The position numbers and the translations under genes are program-made. Of a stretch of 64,000 bases of DNA, positions 59,901 to 64,000 are shown piece by piece. The DNA comes from Desulfovibrio sp. Its GTDB lineage: Bacteria > Desulfobacterota > Desulfovibrionia > Desulfovibrionales > Desulfovibrionaceae. The DNA is taken from the NCBI RefSeq assembly GCF_034006445.1, contig NZ_JAVESS010000013.1:1-64000 (forward strand), in the 5' to 3' direction. Each line of letters opens with the position of its first letter. Position 1 is the stretch's first letter. The notes under the pieces were generated by a model that had not been told where the DNA came from, did not search any database, and was given only the letters and a program-made list of their open reading frames with translations.

Positions 59901-62367
59901 TGTGGACGCAACAGCCAGCAACACTGCCGCCACCAATGACCAGAACGGACACGGCACTGCCGCACAGGCTGCGCAGGCCGCCCAGGCCTCGCAGACAGGT
60001 CAATCTTCGCAGACAGGCCAATCCCGTCAGGCCGCTCAAAACTTGCAGACCGCCCAGGCCTCACAAACTGCGCAATCTTCGCAGACGCCCCGTGAAAACC
60101 CGCCCGCAACGCCCGCTGTGTCCGGCGGCGCTGCCAGGCCCGCGTCCGCCACGGCAGAACCGGCACAGCGCTACAGCCAGAAGGCCGAACTGCGCATCAA
60201 CGTGCCCCGCCTGAACTACAGCGCCGGGGCCGCCGCCCCCCTTGTTCTGCGCAATCTTGCGGGCGAGCTCACGCTCAAGGATGCTTTCGGGCCGGGCAGC
60301 CTCACCGCGCGCATGGACCTTGGCAATGTTCAACAGGGCGATCTCTCCCTCGGTGCCAAGGTACGCGCAAACGGCGCTCTCAGCGGCCCCCTGGATGCCA
60401 GCGTGGAAACGAGCGGCACGGTGGCCACCCACGTGAACGCGCGCTGGCAGCCCGGCCTTGTGCAGGTGCAAAGGCTTGAGGCCCATTTGAGCGGACGCGA
60501 TCTCGGCTTCCGCGCAACGCCGGGAGCCTCCCTGCGCTACGGCGATGACGGACTTGACCTCAAAGGGCTGGACATCCGCCTTGTTCCCGGCGGCAGACTG
60601 CGCGCCCAGGCATCTCTTGGGCAGGACAAGATGGACGTGCGCCTTGACCTTGAAGGACTCGCCCTCACCCCGTGGAAAAAATTTGTACCCGCCCTGCCCG
60701 AAGGCACGGTGCAAGCGCAGGCCCGTCTTACGGGCAGCCCTTCGCAGCCCGGCGGCAGCTTCCGCCTTGGCGTTCGGCAGTTGCGCATCCCCAGCAGCCC
60801 GCTGAAACCCCTCAATGTGGGACTCACTGGCCGCATCGAGGCAAGCGGCGGCTCCAGCGGCAGCCTTGTGGCCCAGCTGGATATGGACAAGGAGAGCATT
60901 CAGGCGCTGGGCGGCAGCGAAGCACGGCTTGAAGTGCGCCTGCCCCTGCTTTTCGGCAAGGACGGCCTGCCGCAGCCCAACATGCAGGGCCCCCTGCGCG
61001 GGCAGGTTCGCTGGCAAGGGGCCGCCGGGCCGCTCTGGTCCCTGCTGCCCATCGCGGATCAGCGCTTTGCGGGCAACGTGAACGTGGCCGTTGATCTGGG
61101 CGGCACCCTGGCTGCCCCCTCCGCCAAGGGCGCTGTTCTGGTGGACAAGGGCAAGTACGAAAACCTGCTCCAGGGCGTGCTGCTGACCAATATCGCCATG
61201 CGCCTCAACCTTGAGGAAGGGCGCGGCGGCAGTTCCGGCAAAAAACAGGGCGGCCTGCCCGGCGTGGCCCGGCTGGAACTGGACGCCTCGGGCGGCCTTG
61301 GCGGCAAGCTGCGCGTGGCCGGATTCGCCAGCCTTGACGGCAACAAGCTGGACATCAAGACCACCATAGACCATCTGCGACCCCTGAGCCGCCGCGACAT
61401 ACGCATCGAGCTTTCGGGTGAGGCGGGCGTAACCGGCAGCGCCGCTGCCCCGCAGGTGACAGGCAAGATCGTCGTCAACCAGGGGCTTATACTGCTTAAC
61501 AAGCTGGCCGTGGGCGGCAGCGTCACCACCCTGCCCATAACCGAAGCGCCCAACCCGTTTCAGGTTGCGCAACAGACCTCCGCCTCCGAAAAGCCCGTTG
61601 CCCCCGAAAAGCCCGCCGCACAGGGCAACCTGAACCTGAATATTGTGATTCCCGGCCGCTTCTTTGTGGAAGGTCACGGACTTACCAGTGAATGGAAGGC
61701 CGACCTGCTGGTATCCGGCACTCCTGAAGACCCGCAGATCACGGGGCAAATCACGGCCATCAAGGGCACGTTCGATTTTCTGACCAAGATTTTCAAGCTC
61801 TCACGCGGCAGCATCACCTTTGCCGGGGGTGCCCTGAGTAACCCCCTGCTGGATATCAGGCTTTCCAATGAAACGCCCAACCTGACGTCCTTTGTGAACA
61901 TATCTGGCACAGTGCGCAAGATGAAACTGACCCTGAGCAGTGAACCGGAAATGCCCAGAGACGAAATCCTGGCCCAGATTCTTTTTGGCAAAAGCACCAA
62001 TGAACTGGGACGGCTGGAAAATCTGCGGCTCGCCGGAGCAGTGGCCCAGCTCGCGGGCTTTGGCTCCGGTGGCGGCGGCATCTTTGACCTGACCCGCAAG
62101 GCGCTGGGCGTTGATGTGCTGCGGCTGAACTCCACGCCAAATTCCACCTCTGGCGGCAAGTCCGAAGACGAAGGCATGGGTGCCGGCACCTCGGTGGAAA
62201 TGGGCAAGTACATCACAGACATCATCTATCTGGGCATACAGCAGGGCATGAAGCAGGGCAGCACGGCCTTTGTCATACAGCTTGAAATCACGCCCCGCAC
62301 CAACCTGGAACTGCGCTCAGAACAGCAGAGCACCTGGGGCGGCATACGCTGGAAGTACAATTATTAG
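56929..62367 (+). CDS. tamB: TamB-like (DUF490) translocation/assembly protein with long low-complexity inserts
   Basis: An 1812-aa AsmA-like bridge protein expected to span the periplasm, anchored by one helix (about 91-112) and meeting TamA at its C-terminus. Residues 20-70 are a Gly/Ser/Ala/Val repeat; after the helix come TamB-like beta-repeat segments (ISNGPRLLRLPDLP; DVLLDRVAVVNAQLP) interrupted between about 260 and 1070 by Ala/Pro/Gln/Ser/Thr-rich stretches. The C-terminal 350 residues contain the DUF490 core (GHGLTSEWKADLLVSGTPED, MPRDEILAQILFGKS) and end in IRWKYNY. It starts inside the tamA stop. TamB proteins move phospholipids to the outer membrane or help assemble barrels. Confidence 0.9.
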   Translation: MTSAPTHSAQTDATADGSRAGAGSSAAVGSGAAGSGAAGSGAAASGVTGSGVTGSGVADTGPGTPKGSGGSKNNRGPAARVWIARIWAVVWRGLIFVLLLLLFFLAGVLLALRNENVQAWIKDEVNAVLAASAAESGLHIRLTQLSGSLPFTAQVGVELADAHGLWLDAPHNTFVWDWAALPGRVRIAELISNGPRLLRLPDLPPSPPEPPSPPLTEASLRETLGETVRTISSLPGWLPDVLLDRVAVVNAQLPASLLGALPPADSTADAKADASPSARADARADAKPEAKADVPANTPAADTPDRAKGEASPTAALPAPSLPPDKRSADKLSAASQPPDKRLTGNYFLATVEANLKAGSTGGRLTVLLTAHGANSAPLPLPGAPSGGLEARLEVNFAPRQSGTVTPSAMALTVDSTLEATVLPAGNAGAARADQSAGADAQAGQAIPVTTPAATVMGTTAIGTATASAAVATPTSAATTVASASSTPGTTTPATTVTAASGTTAAAAAQGTNKISTTKAASGPLATLLGDGARISLALGAEVEAPAKPGAPGSPEAMATVARVGLNKFSIQAGPLSTTGHAFWQSTPAAPAKAAVPQPASPLDMPAQAATPQAESAQGVPSQAPSAQAASPQAASPQAAPAQSAAPQAAPAKATPSQAVPSQATLAQKTSPQGSSWLLGPLDVDLHVSVAPAKNAPATATQAAAQAPAQTAAHTTGQAPAQAPAQATGHTTGQATAKAAATEESADPLDMLAAPATVRLTATGPLAAPDLTLRVECADLRVGTHKLEQAIVHLGAAPLNWQEALAEVQDHKQDIAAPNAAPAAPAVASPKVPDAAPNKDAAPPKNAAPQKNAVPDKDAAQDQAVTPAKKTAQDASAAPPKVAANRPQLTVQLDASGRWDGQPLSLESQIFAGRGEEDMLQAGLRNLRLNALGITAAGQVTASLPPGSMPACDGKLDVRVTDWAALSTLVPGARLDGEAALSLELRADRVAVDATASNTAATNDQNGHGTAAQAAQAAQASQTGQSSQTGQSRQAAQNLQTAQASQTAQSSQTPRENPPATPAVSGGAARPASATAEPAQRYSQKAELRINVPRLNYSAGAAAPLVLRNLAGELTLKDAFGPGSLTARMDLGNVQQGDLSLGAKVRANGALSGPLDASVETSGTVATHVNARWQPGLVQVQRLEAHLSGRDLGFRATPGASLRYGDDGLDLKGLDIRLVPGGRLRAQASLGQDKMDVRLDLEGLALTPWKKFVPALPEGTVQAQARLTGSPSQPGGSFRLGVRQLRIPSSPLKPLNVGLTGRIEASGGSSGSLVAQLDMDKESIQALGGSEARLEVRLPLLFGKDGLPQPNMQGPLRGQVRWQGAAGPLWSLLPIADQRFAGNVNVAVDLGGTLAAPSAKGAVLVDKGKYENLLQGVLLTNIAMRLNLEEGRGGSSGKKQGGLPGVARLELDASGGLGGKLRVAGFASLDGNKLDIKTTIDHLRPLSRRDIRIELSGEAGVTGSAAAPQVTGKIVVNQGLILLNKLAVGGSVTTLPITEAPNPFQVAQQTSASEKPVAPEKPAAQGNLNLNIVIPGRFFVEGHGLTSEWKADLLVSGTPEDPQITGQITAIKGTFDFLTKIFKLSRGSITFAGGALSNPLLDIRLSNETPNLTSFVNISGTVRKMKLTLSSEPEMPRDEILAQILFGKSTNELGRLENLRLAGAVAQLAGFGSGGGGIFDLTRKALGVDVLRLNSTPNSTSGGKSEDEGMGAGTSVEMGKYITDIIYLGIQQGMKQGSTAFVIQLEITPRTNLELRSEQQSTWGGIRWKYNY
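57003..57110 (+). repeat. 15-bp tandem repeats in the tamB N-terminus
   Basis: About six copies of a GTTCTGGCGYRGCTG-like unit encode SGAAG/SGVTG repeats in the cytoplasmic tail before the membrane helix. In-frame copy-number change would vary only tail length. Confidence 0.75.
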
Positions 62368-62384
62368 AGCCAGTTCAGGAGACG

Positions 62385-62400
62385 TGTTTTGTGGGGGAGG
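62385..62400 (+). repeat. family A repeat, left half only
   Basis: TGTTTTGTGGGGGAGG lies 18 bp after the tamB stop, in the usual position and sense, and then stops at the point where AT-rich sequence begins. Confidence 0.6.
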
Positions 62401-62477
62401 CATTACGACAGCATTGCACATTTGATCTTTAAAGCGCATACCAAAAAAAATCTATTAATGCATTCTTGGGAGGCTTT

Positions 62478-63584
62478 ATGTCAACAAATTTTGATGGCAA
62501 TGCTGATTTTGCCGGATCATTTAAGCAAGACTTTGAAAAGCTGAAAAAAGAAACACAAAAGGTTTCCATATTGGTTGTGGGGGGTACCGGCACAGGTAAA
62601 AGCACCCTTGTAAATATAGTTTTTAAAAGAAAAATAGCCGAAGCTGGGGCGGGAAGACCCATTACAAAGGGCATCAATGGCTATGAAAATGATTATCTCC
62701 ATATTTATGACAGTGAAGGCTATGAAAGTGGTTCTGCCAATCAGGAAAGATATGCAAAAATTGTAGAAGACTTTTTGAAAAAACAGAATAATAATGTGCG
62801 CACGGCTATTCATCTCTGCTGGTATTGTGTCAGTGCCCCTTCGGCTCGTTTTACGGATTGTGATAGTAAATTCATCATTGGCATGCCCAAAGAAATTCCC
62901 TTGGCAATTGTTCTGACAAAAATAGACGTTGCCACAGAAGAACAGGTTGAGGCTCTGAAGGCGTCCATCGGTGAATCTTGTCCCAATACCCCTGTTTTTC
63001 TATCAACAGACAAAGAAATTCCACATGATTTGGACGCGCTTGACAGATGGTCGCGAAAACAGCTCCCTGAAGCGCTGCGCAGAGCTTTCATTTCTGTTTC
63101 CAACCGCGATATAGATGCCAAAGAAAATGAAGGCAACACGATTGTTCTGTCGCATGCTGGTGGGGCATTTGCCACAGGCTTTACACCCATTCCATTCTCT
63201 GACGCTCCAATCCTGCTTACCAATCAAACTGTTATGTTGTGTCGCATTTGCTTGTTGTGGGACATGGAGTCCCTAACGAAAACTCTTGAGGCATCAAGTA
63301 GCTTGAGTACAGTTATGGGCATGATTGGAAAAACCATCGCCGGTAATATCCTCAAATGGATCCCCGGGATTGGGACTATTGCTGGCGGCATGATTAACGG
63401 CACGGTAGCCGCAGGCTTGACTTATGCGTTGGGGATTGCCGTGAACCGGCTTTGCTGCAAGATTACCAAAGACAGACTTAAGGGAGTCGAATACCCCCTT
63501 GAGCAGTATCTTACTCCAGAATTTTTTAATACACTGGAGCCTCTCTTTAAAATGTATGGGCAGAATAACAAAGATGAGGCTTAG
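62478..63584 (+). CDS. P-loop GTPase with C-terminal hydrophobic region, accessory
   Basis: A 368-aa GTPase. G1 is GGTGTGKST (35-43), a G3-like DSEGYESG begins at Asp78, and G4 is TKID (147-150). After the G domain (to about 215) comes a region with a glycine-rich amphipathic or membrane segment (WIPGIGTIAGGMINGTVAAG, about 305-325), similar in kind to DUF697 of some bacterial GTPases. The DNA is clearly more AT-rich than upstream. GGGAGG lies five bases before the ATG at 62478. The next gene starts 2 bp after its stop. Function unknown; roles in membrane remodelling or cell defence have been suggested for related families. Confidence 0.8.
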   Translation: MSTNFDGNADFAGSFKQDFEKLKKETQKVSILVVGGTGTGKSTLVNIVFKRKIAEAGAGRPITKGINGYENDYLHIYDSEGYESGSANQERYAKIVEDFLKKQNNNVRTAIHLCWYCVSAPSARFTDCDSKFIIGMPKEIPLAIVLTKIDVATEEQVEALKASIGESCPNTPVFLSTDKEIPHDLDALDRWSRKQLPEALRRAFISVSNRDIDAKENEGNTIVLSHAGGAFATGFTPIPFSDAPILLTNQTVMLCRICLLWDMESLTKTLEASSSLSTVMGMIGKTIAGNILKWIPGIGTIAGGMINGTVAAGLTYALGIAVNRLCCKITKDRLKGVEYPLEQYLTPEFFNTLEPLFKMYGQNNKDEA

Positions 63585-63586
63585 CC

Positions 63587-64000
63587 ATGTCCTCATTGAA
63601 TACGAATACAAATATTCTTATTCTCGGAAAATCAGGAGTTGGTAAATCCGCGTTACTGAATTATATGCTGGATGAAGATGCGGCAAAAATTGGGCACGGC
63701 AAGCCTACGACAGGAGAGGGAATTCATAAATGTAAGCCATTTCATTATCGTGGGATCAGTTTCACAGTATATGATAGCTGGGGACTCGAGGCCGACAAGG
63801 AGAAAAAATGGAGGGAAATAATCGAGTCTGAGACGCATAAAAATGATGCAAAAGAGATGAAGGATTGGTTCCACTCTGTAGTATACTGCGTGGACGCCGA
63901 AAGAGCGCGAGTAGAGGATTTTGAAATATGTCAAATTTTGCGCCCTCTTATTGATGCCGGCAATCGTATACTTTTTGTGCTGACAAAAAGCGCGCTGAGT
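63587..64000 (+). CDS. second P-loop GTPase, cut by the window edge
   Basis: The first 138 residues are present. G1 is GKSGVGKS (14-21), a G3-like DSWGLE begins at Asp63 and the G4 position reads LTKSA, lacking the usual aspartate in the visible part. The insertion after G3 (KEKKWREIIESETHKNDAKE) is long and charged. GAGG lies eight bases before the ATG, and the gap to the first GTPase is 2 bp, so they are one operon. It is a different protein from the first, not a duplicate: apart from the G motifs the sequences do not align well by eye. Confidence 0.8.
   Translation, partial: MSSLNTNTNILILGKSGVGKSALLNYMLDEDAAKIGHGKPTTGEGIHKCKPFHYRGISFTVYDSWGLEADKEKKWREIIESETHKNDAKEMKDWFHSVVYCVDAERARVEDFEICQILRPLIDAGNRILFVLTKSALS

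Noticed and set aside
1-64000. CRISPR arrays, rRNA genes, transposases
   Set aside because: No regularly spaced direct repeats with unique spacers, no rRNA sequence and no transposase domain were seen; all dispersed repeats are palindromic and scattered.

Overview
The window reads as about 64 kb of a GC-rich deltaproteobacterial chromosome, most likely a Desulfovibrio or close relative. That placement is inferred from remembered gene order (psd-pssA-leuA-leuC-leuD-leuB; thrS-infC-rpmI-rplT-pheS-pheT-merR-rpe-tkt-pgk; a glycogen cluster with a synthase-phosphorylase fusion) and from base composition. No database search was possible.

Layout, left to right. The 5' end of trmFO is cut by the left edge, followed by a membrane-bound PAS-GGDEF diguanylate cyclase. 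A minus-strand block then encodes phosphatidylethanolamine synthesis (psd, pssA) and leucine biosynthesis (leuA, leuC, leuD, leuB). A plus-strand housekeeping run follows: a small lipoprotein, a YdjM-like membrane hydrolase, moaC, lgt and infA, with pgpA facing it. After tRNA-Leu(UAA) comes a three-gene minus-strand ABC importer of the nitrate/sulfonate/taurine type and a MOSC-domain gene. tRNA-Val(GAC) opens a long translation block (thrS, infC, rpmI, rplT, pheS, pheT) that runs into merR, rpe, tkt, pgk and an outer-membrane protein. Next are an EamA-type exporter, a lone diaminopentanoate-dehydrogenase-like oxidoreductase and a complete branched-chain amino acid ABC importer (livK-H-M-G-F, minus strand).

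From 42 to 52 kb lies a glycogen cluster: a debranching enzyme, a glycosyltransferase, a GH57 protein with a Lys/Ala/Pro tail, and a 1418-residue protein that joins a GT3-like glycogen synthase to a GT35 phosphorylase. thiM, a DsrE-family protein and a tamA-tamB pair (TamA with a lipobox, TamB 1812 aa with long low-complexity inserts) follow. The right end changes to AT-rich DNA carrying two consecutive P-loop GTPases, the second cut by the edge; this looks like the start of an acquired island.

The least expected structure is in the gaps between genes. At least three families of dispersed, strongly palindromic repeats occur here. Family A is a G/C-tract hairpin of about 65 bp lying just after 3' ends of genes. 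Family B/C is a 148-bp element made of serial hairpins with conserved ends and a variable middle. Family D is a MITE-like element of about 155 bp whose 3' arm can pair with either of two 5' arms. One B copy sits inside the loop of an A copy, and the AT-rich GTPase island begins inside a truncated A copy, so these elements also look like landing sites. No CRISPR array, rRNA, transposase or integrase gene was recognised.
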